A stretch of 32,500 nucleotides of DNA from Prorocentrum cordatum (lineage: Eukaryota; Sar; Dinophyceae; Prorocentrales; Prorocentraceae). The notes beneath the pieces were generated by a model. The model was not told the DNA's origin. It made no database searches and saw only the letters and a program-made list of their open reading frames with translations. Where the stretch lies: positions 542,969-575,468 of the forward strand of contig CAUYUJ010003969.1 of the NCBI GenBank assembly GCA_963575745.1, read 5' to 3'. The translations under genes were made by a program, and so were the position numbers. Shown piece after piece: positions 1 to 9,881 of the stretch (positions within the stretch are counted from its first letter, which is position 1; each line of letters begins with the position of its first letter).

Positions 1-39
1 TCGGATGGACATCGGCTGTGAAGCAGTATTGACGCCAGG

Positions 40-310
40 TGGGCGAAGCGTGCGATGAGCGCCACGCGTGCCAGGTGCGCTGCGCACACCACGTGGGCCA
101 GGTGCCGCAGGGGGCTCAAGACTTTCCAGGCGCGCTTGGTGCGGCAGCTGCGCGAAGTGCGCCACATCCAGCCGCGCCAGGTGCGCCCGGGTGCTGGATG
201 AGCACAGGGCGCCGGGTGAGCCAGTGCACGTGGCAGCACACATCGGGCAATCTGTCGACCCCCGACCATCCGTGTCTCCAGTCTGTCCATAGTGGGGGCG
301 GGCTGGTCAG
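40..310. repeat. Dispersed GC-rich repeat, copy 1 (GCCAGGTGCGC motif)
   Basis: Degenerate 10-12 bp units around GCCAGGTGCGCC end in a conserved stretch, GCACACATCGGG followed by TGTCG and CCCCCGACCATCC. The same succession occurs at 28915-29180, which makes this a dispersed family. I see no gene in the first 950 bases. Confidence 0.6.
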
Positions 311-695
311 CATGACGCATGGCGTGTGGACCCTCAATGTATTGCATTCGTGTCTGACTTGGATCGTGGTGCAGTGCAGAGCGGACGCGGACAAACATCT
401 TCACCTCCCGGCACCCGTGTCAAACATACATGCAATGTGCTCGCGGGGGCTCTGCTTAGAATCCAGATTCTGCAGCCACGTGCGCTTTGCAGCGTGCTTT
501 GCCGGACATCTCTATCATCGAACCGGCCCAGGGGCGAAGAGGAGAGCTGGCCAGAACACTGCTGGCGGACGAAAGCGCGACCTGGAGAGCTGGATGGCAA
601 GCAGAGGCGCACGGCGGCAAGTCATTATGTTCCGGCGCTTGGCCGCGAATCCCATCCGCGGCCGGCATGGGCGGCGGTCGTGAGGCCACCCCTAA

Positions 696-747
696 CACAA
701 TGCCCAAACTCAAGACCTCTAACACGGTGCCCAAACTCAAGACCAAG
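696..747. repeat. 24-bp direct repeat, two copies
   Basis: Two adjacent copies of a unit containing TGCCCAAACTCAAGACC, preceded by TAACAC, with only two or three differences between them. A shortened third copy (CAAGCTCAAACTCAACC) follows. Confidence 0.6.
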
Positions 748-949
748 CTCAAACTCAACCTGAGGGCATGGGCGGCGTCCGTAAGACCACACGCTGGCGA
801 AGCAGTCCCCAAACGCCCATGCACTGTCGCGGCCTGCAGGACGCGTCGAGTTCTGGGCAGCTATATCCACGCCCACTCCACGGCCACTCCACAGGTGGCT
901 CCAGAACACCAGAGCAAGGACTGCCTCTCCTCCAGCCTCTGCCAAGTTT

Positions 950-1160
950 CCAGACCTCCAGGCAGACAGTCGGGGCCCTGAAGCAGGAACCCTTTTCGTT
1001 GGAGAGGGGCCCCGCGCTCCTGAAGCGCTTCGCAGCTTGCCTCAGGTTCTCCTGATGTCTTCGATCGGAAGTCGAAGTTTACCTTCTGGAACAAAAGGGG
1101 CCTTGTTCCTTGTTTGGGGCTCCTTCGGTCAAGGCCCCGACTGTATCCTGGAGCTTCCGG
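950..1160. repeat. Dispersed repeat family R1, copy 1
   Basis: This stretch runs from CAGTCGGGGCCCTGAAG through CGCAGCTTGCC to GGGGCC.TGTTCCTTG. It aligns along its whole length with 13262-13485 and, interrupted by an insertion, with 4385-4715. No coding frame is conserved between the copies. Confidence 0.7.
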
Positions 1161-1630
1161 GCAGGTCTCGGAGCCGCCGCGCAGCGTCTTGGGGCCGACC
1201 CGGTGCCCTCCGCGGGCCACTCCTGCTCTGCCCTGACAGCTCTTCGGGGCGCTCCCGGAGGCGTCCTGGAGCGCCGGCGTGGACAGAAACGAAGCCTGCA
1301 ACACCGAGCGCACTGAAGAGTCTCCACGGTTTGGCCTCCCAGGGCCCTTCTCGAAGGAAGGCTTCTCGGGCACGGCGGGAGGGGGGGGGGCTTTGGGGGG
1401 CCTCTTTGGGCCCCTTTCGATATCAGTCGGGCCTCTGGGATGTCTGTGAGCCGTGTTGGTCTGGTCTTGACACGTCTTGATGCATCGCGCAAGCGTCTTG
1501 CGGCGGTGTTGGATCGTCATTGGGCCGTTGTGCGCTATCATTCGTTTTTAACGCATGTTCTCTTTTCCACTTTCGGCGTTAGTAGCAGCAGTGGCAGTAG
1601 CAGAACCAGTATAAGCAGACGTATTAGTAG

Positions 1631-1744
1631 GATTCGCCATCGGCGCTGCCCGTGCCCAAGCGGGCATGGTCGGGCTACTGGGCCTACATGTCCCAGCCTA
1701 AGCACCAGCTCGACACCTTCAAGGCCTGGGCTGGCAAGAGCTCG
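1631..1744 (+). CDS. Gfo/Idh/MocA oxidoreductase, exon 1 of those visible
   Basis: This exon codes for about 38 residues including [20 protein letters not shown] and then GKSS. In the family this segment lies at the start of the substrate-binding (C-terminal) domain, just before the SYYLNSHH block, which is what the next exon encodes. 33 of 38 codons end in G or C. The frame is closed upstream by a TAG whose last two bases can serve as the acceptor AG at 1629-1630, followed by G. The true 5' edge is the least certain part, because the first ten residues do not look like the family. The only 3' join that fits both the family peptide and the next exon uses a GA donor (GACCCG at 1745). Earlier exons with the NAD-binding fold must lie outside the window. 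Confidence 0.68.
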
Positions 1745-2299
1745 GACCCGCCCTCTGCAGCTCAAATCGGGAAGGGAGGCGTTATCGTGCGTGTGCATAG
1801 TCTCTTCTCGTCGTTTGCAGGCGGGGGGGCCCGTCGTTATCACATTTTCACGCAGTTCAAGCAATTCACTAGTATAGCGCCGTGGAGTAGGGCCCGACGA
1901 TCCCGAAGGGATTCTGGCTAGGTTGGGACAGGGCGTTTTCGTTCCAGAGGCGTGCGTACACCAGTGTGGAGCTGGCGAATTGTCCTGTTCTTCGCTCCGT
2001 CTGCCTCGCAGGGGGTGGTCTTCGGTTCGGAATGAGCTCCCCTTCCACACTGATCTCGCGGGAGTCGCTCCTTCTTCGATGCCCAAGGTCGGTCTCGATA
2101 AGCGGTCGCGCCGCCCTCCCCATGTCTTGTCTGCTCGCTCTGTGATTTATGCTGAGTTCTATCGAAGACGCCTACGGCGAATCACCGCGCCCCCCTGCCT
2201 GTGTGGAAACGGTTATGTGTTCGACAGCTGGGCTAGAGCTTGGCCAAGCTATCGGACCACGTGTTCCCCGAATCGGTTTGGAACGGTTTCGGGGAACTT

Positions 2300-3260
2300 G
2301 AACCATCTTGAGGCTAGCTTAGGCCGTCTTGGAGGCATCTTGGGCCATCTTGGAGGCATCTTGGGGTCATCTGAGCCGTCTTGGAGGCCATGTTGGCCGT
2401 CTTGGAGGCGTCTAGGAGGCCATCTTGGGCCATCTTGGAGCCGTATGGAACGGAACAACCCTTTGCAAACACCTCTGGAAGATCTTTCGGCATCCTTCCG
2501 GGTGGCCGGCGGGACGCGCCGGAGCCCCAGGGGGAGTTCTTTTGGAAAAAGAACCAAAACCAAATCGTAAGAAGTCCAGCGCGCCGGGCACCCTTGTGAT
2601 GAATCAGCAGGGGTCGGCGGATCCAGCTGCCTAGGGCAAGTCCCGCCACCGTGCCGGGGTTGTGGGTATGCAGGTATGCGGCCCACTGCATGTTCGTTGG
2701 GATCTCGTATGAGGCCTCTCGGGGGCATCTTGGAGGCAGTTTTGAAGCCTCTTGGGGGTCGTTTTGGGCCTCTGGGGGCCCTCTTTTGGGCCCTGGGCAT
2801 CTTCGGAGCCTCTTGGGGCCTCATGGGCGCCTTTTGGAGCCTCCTGGGGGCCTCTTGGGGTGGAGGCTCGAATTTTCGGTTCGTGTTCCCTCTCTTGGGT
2901 CCTTGTTGGGGCCGTCTTGGGGCCCTCTTGGGCCGTCTTGGGCGCCTCTTGGGCCGTCTTGGGGCGCTCTTAGGCCGTCTCGGGGCCTTCTTGGAGGCCT
3001 CTTGGGTCGTTTCGAGGTGGTCTTGGTGGTTTCTTGGGCCGTCTTGGCGCGTCGGAAAGCCGCAAAGGTGGGAACGCCAAACTCCTTCAGCAATTCTTGC
3101 CTGATCGTTGCCTCTCCAGGCCCTCCTGGGAGGCCTCTTGGAGGTCTCTTGGGGCGTCTTGGAGGCCTCTTGGGCCATCATTTCAGGTCATCTTGGGCGT
3201 CTTCGAGCGATCTCTCGGCGATTCGGGGCCCTCCTGGACCGTCTTGGGGGTCTCCTGGGC
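2300..3260. repeat. CTTGG-type minisatellite, 10-11 bp units (intron 1)
   Basis: Dozens of degenerate units of the form CTTGGGGCCGT/CTTGGGGGCCT occur in two blocks (about 2300-2460 and 2700-3260). In the stretch near 2900-3010 unit lengths alternate 11 and 10 bp. Because two units make 21 bp, one minus-strand frame stays open across 2249-3181 and reads as a Pro/Arg/Lys-rich PRRPK repeat. I treat this as repeat-derived rather than a gene. Related blocks lie at 19.3-20.1 and 27.8-28.6 kb, with a weak one at 13.44-13.69 kb. Confidence 0.85.
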
Positions 3261-3401
3261 CGGCATGGAAGCTTTGGAGAGCCCCAAGGGGTCGCCATGG
3301 TCGCCCAGAGAACCCCCCCCAGGAGCAGGGGCGATGCAGTCGGGTTGGTGTGAGCAGCAGGATTGGCTCCTCCTCCTCCCTCTCCTCCTGCTTGTCGGAG
3401 G

Positions 3402-3558
3402 TGGACAGACCTCCTACCCTGACACGTCGATTAGTGAATTGTCAGTTTTCGGTTCTCGAGAGGGCGCCGCGGCCGTCATTTTCCAGGCTTGCGCCCGCCA
3501 GGTTTGGGCCCGAGGTCGTTTTCACTAAACCACGTTTTAGTAAAGGGAGGTCTGTCCA
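3402..3558. mobile_element. Small element with 13-bp terminal inverted repeats
   Basis: TGGACAGACCTCC at 3402-3414 is matched exactly by its reverse complement at 3546-3558, giving an element of about 157 bp with no coding capacity. A shorter inner palindrome (ACTAAA..TTTAGT near 3526-3543) lies inside. It resembles a miniature inverted-repeat element, but a target-site duplication is not clear. Confidence 0.4.
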
Positions 3559-3738
3559 TCCCCGATCATGGGGTTCCCTCAGAAGACTGCAGAAACCTTG
3601 CCAGGCAGCCTTTGGCATTCTTCCGCGCCCAGCGTGCCGCAGACGCGGTGGCGGATACTTTGAGGAGTTGCGTGCAGCGGAGGGCGCGTGGGAGAGAGAG
3701 ACAGAGAGAGAAGGTTTCGGTGGGCTCGTTTTCCACCG

Positions 3739-3855
3739 CCACCACCATAAGTTGGTCGGGGAGGGAGTCCTCCTCCTCCTCCTCCTCTTCCTCCTCCTCC
3801 TCCTCCTACTCCTCCTAATCCTCCACCTGCTTCCCCCTCCAACTTATGGTGGTGG
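3739..3855. repeat. Inverted repeat enclosing a (CCT)n tract
   Basis: A 17-base arm (3739-3755, CCACCACCATAAGTTGG) is repeated exactly in reverse complement at 3839-3855. The roughly 80 bases between are almost pure CCT triplets. The ACCATAAG(T/C)TGG core occurs a third time at 4294-4305, linking this structure to the foldback element on its right. Confidence 0.7.
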
Positions 3856-4305
3856 TGGACAACAGGGCCATCGGGTGTGTCTGTGTGTGGCAGAGAAATA
3901 TGCTTGTGTGCTGCGTGTGTGTATGTGTTTACATAGTTTGGCGTGTGTGTGTGTGCGCACACACGACGGCGCTTGACAAAACAGCACAGCGGTCGGGCGT
4001 CAGCTCGGTACCCAGCTTTCCAGCGGGCGAGGAGCGGCGTAAGATAGACTTCTCCCGCCGTCGGGGGCGCCTGCCCCCGGGCGGCTGGAGAGTTCCTGCC
4101 CCTACGGTGCCACCGGAAGGGTCTAAACATTTTCTCCGGCCGCCCTGGGACGGGCGTCCCCGACGGCGGAGAGGTGTATCTCATACCGCTCTTCGCCCGT
4201 TCCGCGGGGAATACCCCCCCCAAATACGACGACGGGTTTATCTCACACCGCTCTTCGCCCGTTCCGCGGGAAATTCCCCCCCCAAATCCGACGACCATAA
4301 GCTGG
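3836..4305. mobile_element. Foldback (MITE-like) element with 62-bp terminal duplication
   Basis: Sequence from about 4010 to 4095 is mirrored in reverse complement at about 4135-4220, including CCGCCGTCGGGG against CCCCGACGGCGG. It would fold into a stem of roughly 80 bp with a loop of about 40 bases. The right arm is duplicated in tandem with a period of 62 bp (CTCTTCGCCCGTTCCGCGG at 4189 and 4251). Outer copies of the inverted CTTATGG motif sit at 3841 and 4293. A GT-rich run occupies 3880-3965. There is no coding content. Confidence 0.55.
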
Positions 4306-4384
4306 GGACGATTGTTTTTGTTCCCTACTTCTGACTATCCTTCAACATCTTGGGGGGGTATTGGTCTGTCGTCCAAAGTCCGCC

Positions 4385-4715
4385 CGTACAGTCGGGCCCG
4401 TGGAGAGGGAACCATCTTCGTTGGGGAGGGACTCCGTGTTCCTTCACCGTTTTATAGCTTGCCTGAGGTTTTCCTCAGGTCCTCGATGGGAAATCAAAGC
4501 TTAACTCACAGTGCCGTTTCTAATACATGCTCCGCGTGCGGATCATGGATTAAAACATGCAGGGATTTAGTATGAAAGACAACGATGGGTTCATGCATAT
4601 ATTTATGAATCACTTAATCATGCATTTAAAGTCATATCATGCTACACATCCCATGTATTAAAAAACGGGCCTGTATGGAAAAAAGGGGCTTCGTTCCTCA
4701 TCCTTGGCATCGCTC
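4385..4715. repeat. Dispersed repeat R1, copy 2, interrupted by AT-rich insertion
   Basis: The left part (4385-4505) and right part (about 4670-4715) align with R1 copies at 950 and 13262. The bases between (about 4506-4669) have no counterpart there and are much richer in A and T, with repeated CATGCAT motifs. Confidence 0.6.
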
Positions 4716-4939
4716 GGACGTGTGTATTTTTCCTTCGGCGAGGACCATCGAGGAGCATCCTTGATCATTTGGCGAAAAAACACGCACGAAACCGAACAAA
4801 AAACAGGGGATGGACGTCCGAGCGATGGCGAGGCCCCCGCGGTCCGAGATGCGCGGCCTCTGGCCCCCGCCTCCCCCGGGCGTGGCCCGCGGCCTCTCTC
4901 TGGCCGTGGCCTCCCGCGGCCTCTCTCCGGGCCCCCTCG

Positions 4940-5015
4940 TGGTGTGTGTGTGTGTGTGTGCTCCTCCTCCTACTCCTCCTCCTCCTCCTCCTCCTCCTCC
5001 TCCTCCTCCTCCTCT

Positions 5016-5046
<31 letters not shown>

Positions 5047-5157
5047 TCCTCCCCTCCCCCCTCCCCATCCCTCCTCTCCCCCTCCTCCTCCTCCTCCTCT
5101 TCCTGCTCCTCCTCCTCCTCCTCCTCCTCCTCCTCCTCCTCCTCCTCCTCCTCTGTG
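4940..5157. repeat. (TG)n followed by (CCT)n microsatellite
   Basis: A short GTGTGTG run at 4940-4960 leads into nearly 200 bases of CCT triplets with few interruptions. Long open frames here on both strands (poly-Ser, poly-Leu, poly-Pro or poly-Arg/Glu) are simply the repeat translated. Flanking DNA (4850-4935 and 5500-5600) contains degenerate GCGGCCTCTCTCCG units. Confidence 0.9.
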
Positions 5158-5341
5158 CTCGTGGCCCCCCGCGGTGGCAGCGTCGTGCGGCCTCCCGCCG
5201 CGGTCTCGCCGGCCGCCCGCCCAAGCCGCGCTTGCGGGTGGTGCGCGGGCTCTGCTGAAGAGTGCCCCTGGCCCAGGGTGCCTCCCCGCCTTTTTTCGCG
5301 TCACTCTGGAGCCCCTGGGACCCTCTGGGCCTCGCGAGGGG

Positions 5342-5392
5342 TGGTGGAGGAGGAGGAGGAGGAGAAGGAGGAGGAGGAGAAGGAGGAGGAGC
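5342..5392. repeat. Short (GGA)n tract
   Basis: About 17 GGA triplets with two AAG interruptions. It opposes the CCT tract 200 bases to its left, so the two could pair as a large inverted repeat. Confidence 0.8.
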
Positions 5393-5729
5393 AGTCTGGG
5401 CCACCCCGAGGATCCTGGGGGTGCCTTGGGCCAGGGGTGCTCCCGGCAACGTCCGCGGCGTGGTCTCCCGTGCCCTCTGGTCCTGGCTCGAGGAGACCCT
5501 CTGCTCCTGACCTCCCGCGGCATCTGTAGGCCACGGTCTCCCGTGGTCTCTCCGGCCTCTGCCCGGGGTCTCTGGCGGTGGTCCGTGCTCGTTGTCTCCC
5601 GCATGGTGTGGTCCCCAGGGATCCAACGTATTGAAAAATTCAAGACGGAGGTTTTCTCAAATTTCGGCCCCTGTGGGCCCTCGCAGGGCCTCGGGACCGT
5701 CAAGACTTCTGGGGACCCCGTACTGTAAA

Positions 5730-6957
5730 AACACGACATCGGATCTCTGAGTCTGGTGCACACGCCGGTCTTTAAAAATTCGGCATGTCTGGACTCCCAG
5801 ATTCCGATCTATTTCAAGCGCCTTCCTACTTCAAGAGCCAGTAGGCCTCTGCTGTGTGTTGTTGTTCTCTGGGAGGGCCGGAACCCAATCTAGTTGATCC
5901 GCCTTCCTACTTCATGTTTTTCACATATTTTTTCTGACCGGCGTGTAGTCTAGTTTGTGGCAAAGCGCGCTCATACCCACCCGTCAGCAGGATCATAACG
6001 CTTCACTGTTTCTGAAGGCCCATCGCGTGCGAGCAATCCGTCGTTGCTAAAGAATTCAGTCGAATACACGTCTTGAATCTTGTCGGATGGCTAGGGATCT
6101 CCTTAACAGGTTCGCTCAATTCAGAAGTCCATGAATGCTCATAAACGCATGCGCCCATTCCAGTATTTACGTCGATGAGAATTGACGCGGACACAGAAAA
6201 GCTGGCCAGTTTTGACTTGTAAATGATTGTTTTGTCAGGTGTATTCGGTGAGTTTGGTCTCAAACAAATGCTTAGAACATCAAGCGGTGTTGTATGATAT
6301 TGCCTGGCGCGAGTTCTAGCGCGTGCATATGGTCCGCATTGCTTTGTTTGCAATGTGTTCGCAACCTATTGTATTTTGTCACAAGGGACCGTGTCCAGAC
6401 CAGATCTGTTGGAGTACCGCATGGTATTGTTTCACAGTAGGATGGACATGATCATTTACAAGGGGGCGTGCCTGGGCCAGATCGGGCGGATCCCCGCGCG
6501 GCATTGCTCCACAGTTAGTTGGACATTCGGAACATATTGGAAGATGATGGGGTACAATATGTTGTTTGAATGTTCAATTTCCTCGTGCGAACTTTGCATT
6601 TGCGGGGGTGGCTGTTGATTTTCCGAAGCGTGGCTGGCGTGTGCAGCGTACCATCCAAGCTCAGATGCGAACGAATCGTGCAGCACATGATTGATCTAGC
6701 TGTTATGTTTCAGTGCTCCCTGCAGTACTCTGAAGGATACCTTTGAACGCGGATCCCGACTTGGTGATTCTTGACGTCTTGCGCCCAGCGTCGAGGTAGC
6801 TAATTAGGCGATCCGTGCAGACTTGCAGCTCTTGGCGGGCATGCGCATGTGCACCAGCATGGGGAGCTCGTCGACGAAGCCATGCCCTCCTCTTGCTTCC
6901 GGACCCCCGTCCATCACAAGCTTGCCGGCAATGCGATGCGTTCCCGTTCCCTCCCAG
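5730..6957. other. Lower-GC intron sequence without recognisable gene
   Basis: This part of intron 1 is closer to balanced base composition than the rest of the window. I see only a weak 77-bp duplication (GGTATTGTTTCACAGTAG at 6423 against GGCATTGCTCCACAGTTAG at 6500). The open frames here look like nothing I recognise. Confidence 0.5.
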
Positions 6958-7004
6958 GACATATCGTACTATCTCAACTCGCACCACATAGACTACCACG
7001 AGTG
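6958..7004 (+). CDS. Gfo/Idh/MocA oxidoreductase, exon 2 of those visible
   Basis: This 47-nt exon codes for DISYYLNSHHIDYHE plus two bases of a Trp codon. The SYYLNSHHID block is a family hallmark: in the known fold it lies in the substrate-binding domain next to the active site and holds the conserved His/Asp cluster. It directly continues the KAWAGKSS of exon 1. A pyrimidine-rich stretch precedes the acceptor (TTCCCGTTCCCTCCCAG, then G), and the donor is GTGCAT at 7005. The two left-over bases (TG) pair with the first G of the next exon to give Trp. 12 of 15 codons end in G or C. Reading past the donor soon reaches a TAG, consistent with intron. Confidence 0.7.
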
Positions 7005-7133
7005 GTGCATGCGGGAGGCTTAGTCCTCGATCGCGGGCGCAGGAGAGGGCGCAGGAAGAGAAGCCCGCCAGGAAGGAGGGACCTCGACAAGCGACCAAGC
7101 GACACCACAGGGAAGGCGAGGACCCTGGAGTCT

Positions 7134-7300
7134 TGAATCAGGAGGGGAAAAAACACAGACACGATTAATCGTCGATTCCCAAGAAAATCTTGGAAAATAT
7201 GGGAAGTGGGGGGGAAGACAAAAACCCAGAACATATAGAAGGATATGGGGGATCCTGTTATTTGTGTGTATTTATTTATGTGTCCCAGGGCCCCTTCCTT
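7134..7300. repeat. Dispersed repeat family R6, copy 1
   Basis: This segment includes GAAAAAACACA, AATCGTCGAT and TGGAAAATA.GGGAAGTGG and ends in CAGGGCCCCTTC. It matches 12030-12165 in the same order and at nearly the same spacing. Confidence 0.7.
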
Positions 7301-7631
7301 GAGGCGTGCTTGCCACCCGCGCGTGTGGCACGGCGCGGCGCCCAAAGCGTGGCTCACTGGCTCGGCGGTCGCCGGATGCCGACCGTGCGGCTGGGCACCC
7401 TTCGCCCCCCCCCCCCCCCTCCGATAGTGGGGAACGAACGAACAAGCCATACGCCAGTAGACCCGTGGGCAAAAGCATGCGTCTAGCAAGCTCGACGCGG
7501 GATCAAGGAAAATGCCGCGAGCAGCCGGATAAAGCACAAGAGGTAGAAGAAGAGTAGGAGGAGGAGGAGGAAGAAGGGGCCAGGAGAGCACCATGTACGG
7601 TGCTGCGTGCGTTTCCTGCCAGGGCGACCGG

Positions 7632-8065
7632 GCGCTATGTGTGTATGTATGCATGGCTGTATATACATAGATATACACATGTATACATGTATGTAGATGT
7701 GTAGGTATTTGTGTGCATGAATGTGTGTACGTATGTGTATGTATGTATGTGTATGAACGTATGTATGTACGTTCGTATGTATGTATGTGTGTATGCATGT
7801 ATGTATGTATGTATGTATGTATGTATGTATGTACGTATGCATGTGTGTATATGTGTATGTATATATATGTATATATGTGCATGTCCTCTTATATGCATGC
7901 ATGCATGCATGTATGTATGTATTTTATATATATATACAGATGTGTATGTGTGTTTGCGAATATATAAGTACATAATATGTTTGTCTGTATATATGCCAGT
8001 CGGTGTGTTGATAGGTCGGTAGGTTGGTCGGTAGGTTTTCCTGTCTGTCTGTTCGTACGTACGCT
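7632..8065. repeat. (TATG)n tetranucleotide tract and GTCGGTAG tail
   Basis: Around 350 bases of TATG/TGTA units are broken by single-base changes, then merge into GGTCGGTAGGTTGGTCGGTAGG and CTGTCTGTCTGT. Frames through it translate as Met-Tyr-Val-Cys or His-Thr-Tyr-Ile repeats and are not genes. Confidence 0.92.
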
Positions 8066-8479
8066 TGGGTTTGCTCTTGTGCATAGTCTTTGGGGACCTG
8101 TCGAATTTCAACATGATCATCCCATGCTATCAAATAGGTCTTTTGCGCGCGCATGTCGAAGTCAGTCGAACGTTTTTGCACGCGTGGTGTCGCAATCAAC
8201 CCTTGCAGCAAATGCAAAGAGGTGCGTATGCGGAACTCGAATGATAAAAACTGAGTTTCCCGACCACATCTAAAACCGCATGGGTTTGCAGCATCAGGTG
8301 TCAAAACTGCACACGCTCGCGCTTCTGCGAATTCTTAAGGGAGCCATATATGTTTTTTTGTGACATGTTCATCGGATTCTGCCAAGAAGGCCTCTCGCGC
8401 CGCATGCCGAAATCATTCGAACGCCCTTCCGCGCGTGCTCGGGGGGCACGATCCGTCGGCCGCGCGCGCATCGCGAACT

Positions 8480-8645
8480 CCGTCCAACGCCTTCATCACC
8501 GACGCGAAGACGCCGTCATCGTCGTCGGCGTGAGCAGCATCGGCGATGTTACTGGCCGTGCCGTCGTCGTTGTCATCATCGTCACCCGCATCGCTGCTAC
8601 CATCATCGTGTCTACCATTGTCGACGTTGCCATGATACCGAGCCC
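8480..8645. repeat. Degenerate GTC/ATC triplet repeat
   Basis: Runs of CGTCATCGTCGTC and GTCATCATCGTC read on the minus strand as an Asp-rich frame continuing to about 8413. A real acidic minus-strand exon cannot be excluded, but no splice sites support it. The flanks at 8139 and 8391 share a weak 50-bp duplication (CGCATG.CGAA.TCA.TCGAACG). Confidence 0.5.
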
Positions 8646-8879
8646 GCCCAAGTCCCCGATTCGCATTGAAGTGCCCTGTGGGCTGTGCCCAGCGGTCAGC
8701 GCCACCGCGGCCGCGTCGGTCGGGCCAAACTAGCCGGCCGTTTTGCGCGCAAGGCGATTCGCCAGCTACCGCCGAACACCCATCGCAATCGCCGCCGAAT
8801 GGGCTTTGTAAACCAAGTTGCGGGTGGCTGGATAGGATGACTGCGCGAGCAGTGGAGATGACAATTTCAAGCCCCGCAG

Positions 8880-9270
8880 GGTGAACTTCACCACGTAGCT
8901 TGCGCCATCTGGAAATCATCACCTTGTTTGAATCACGTAGTTTCCACCACAGAGATTGCACCACATACATTTCATCACGTAGAGTGCTCCGCATAGCTTG
9001 CACCACGTAGTATAGTAGATTCCACTGCTTGGGGTCCACGCAGGGTGACGTTGCATGCGGAGAATCGACGGTGAGGCAGGTCCATGTGTAGTTAGCAGTG
9101 CAAGCGGTTACGAGTTAAGTCCAGATCCGGTAGGGTGGGAGAGCCCATTCTTCTTTTGAGCTGCAAGCTACATGGGTTGTGCAGTTTATGTGGTGCGACT
9201 TTTTTTTGGTGCAGCGCATGTTGTGCAGGTTGTGTGGTGTAGCCGGTTGTGTGGTGCAGCCGGCGCGCGG
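8880..9270. repeat. Degenerate CACCACGTAG / TGTGGTGCAG repeats
   Basis: Between 8885 and 9015 the motif CACCACGTAG(C/T)TTG recurs with many changes. From 9165 to 9265 the reverse-sense motif TTGTGTGGTGCAG recurs. The two blocks are roughly complementary and could pair. A related GTGCAA-type field lies at 21.2-21.6 kb. Confidence 0.6.
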
Positions 9271-9399
9271 GGCGGTCCCTGGGCGGAAAAACATGGAGAG
9301 CGCCAGCCAGTGCGTGGGGCTTCCACGAGGCGCCTGCAGGCGGCTGCAGGGCGAAGCACCCAGGAATGCCAGCCAATAGTTTGAAGACCATCGATCGGG

Positions 9400-9600
9400 G
9401 GAGCGTAAGACCCGGGTTTGCCAGGACTCGGGTTCGACATAGTTTTTTGACGACCGCGACTCGGATTTTAACGAGTAGGAGTTTCGTGGGATGTCTGCAG
9501 CGGGAGGCCTCGTCAGAATGCAGGCTCGGCCTCGTCATTTTTTTGACGACCTCGTCGGGGACTTCCGAGTCCCCTGTATCAGGGTCTTACGCCCCCCTGA
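9400..9600. repeat. Dispersed repeat family R4, copy 1
   Basis: It shares with 13086-13260 the series ACTCGGG, TTTTTTTGACGA, TTTCGTGGGATGTCTGCAG.GGGAG, and GGCCTCGTCATTTTT. No frame is conserved. Confidence 0.7.
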
Positions 9601-9697
9601 ATCGATAAAAAGGTACCATGCACATACAAACTTTTCGAAGTGCGCATGTCTCCAACGTGTCGTCTGCATCCGCACGGCTCCCCCCCCCTGCGCCGAG

Positions 9698-9773
9698 GTA
9701 CGGGAAGGCGAGGCCCGTCCGCGTGACCGCGCACTGCAGCACGGGCGTGGCGACGAAGCGGCTGGACAACGGA
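9698..9773 (+). CDS. Gfo/Idh/MocA oxidoreductase, exon 3 of those visible
   Basis: This 76-nt exon codes for YGKARPVRVTAHCSTGVATK and then RLDNG. The arginine-proline-valine-x-valine strand followed by STGVA is typical of the beta-sheet core in the C-terminal domain of the family, between the SYYLNSHH block and the next strand with DTIT. The acceptor is preceded by CTCCCCCCCCTGCGCCGAG and followed by G, which completes the Trp codon begun in exon 2. The donor is GTAGAA at 9774; reading on to GAG at 9785 with a GA donor is the alternative, and both keep phase 0. 24 of 25 codons end in G or C. A GGA tract begins 43 bases beyond the donor. Confidence 0.72.
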
Positions 9774-9816
9774 GTAGAAACCGAGGAGTGGGCACCGGCT
9801 TGCCGCGCCTGCCGTC

Positions 9817-9881
9817 GGGAGGAGGAGGAGGAGGAAGAGGAGGAGGAGGGAGGAGGAGAAGGAGGAGGAGGAGGAGGAGGA
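9817..9881. repeat. (GGA)n tract just downstream of exon 3
   Basis: About 20 GGA triplets with a few AGA interruptions, ending at the start of the 113-bp array. A shorter GGA run (10198-10224) closes the other side of that array. Confidence 0.9.

Noticed and set aside
2249-3181. 310-residue minus-strand frame rich in Pro, Arg and Lys
   Set aside because: It is the CTTGG minisatellite read in reverse; two units of 10 and 11 bp make 21 bp and keep a frame open without selection. The same holds at 19378-20292.
3579-4298. 239-residue minus-strand frame
   Set aside because: It crosses the foldback element, a GT-rich run and a CCT tract; composition changes with each repeat and there are no splice or protein-family signs.
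6003-6353. 116-residue minus-strand frame in the lower-GC region
   Set aside because: No recognisable motif, no high G/C third positions like the recognised exons, and it lies inside intron 1.
6974-8120. Minus-strand frames with Tyr-Ile-His-Thr repeats
   Set aside because: They translate the TATG tetranucleotide tract.
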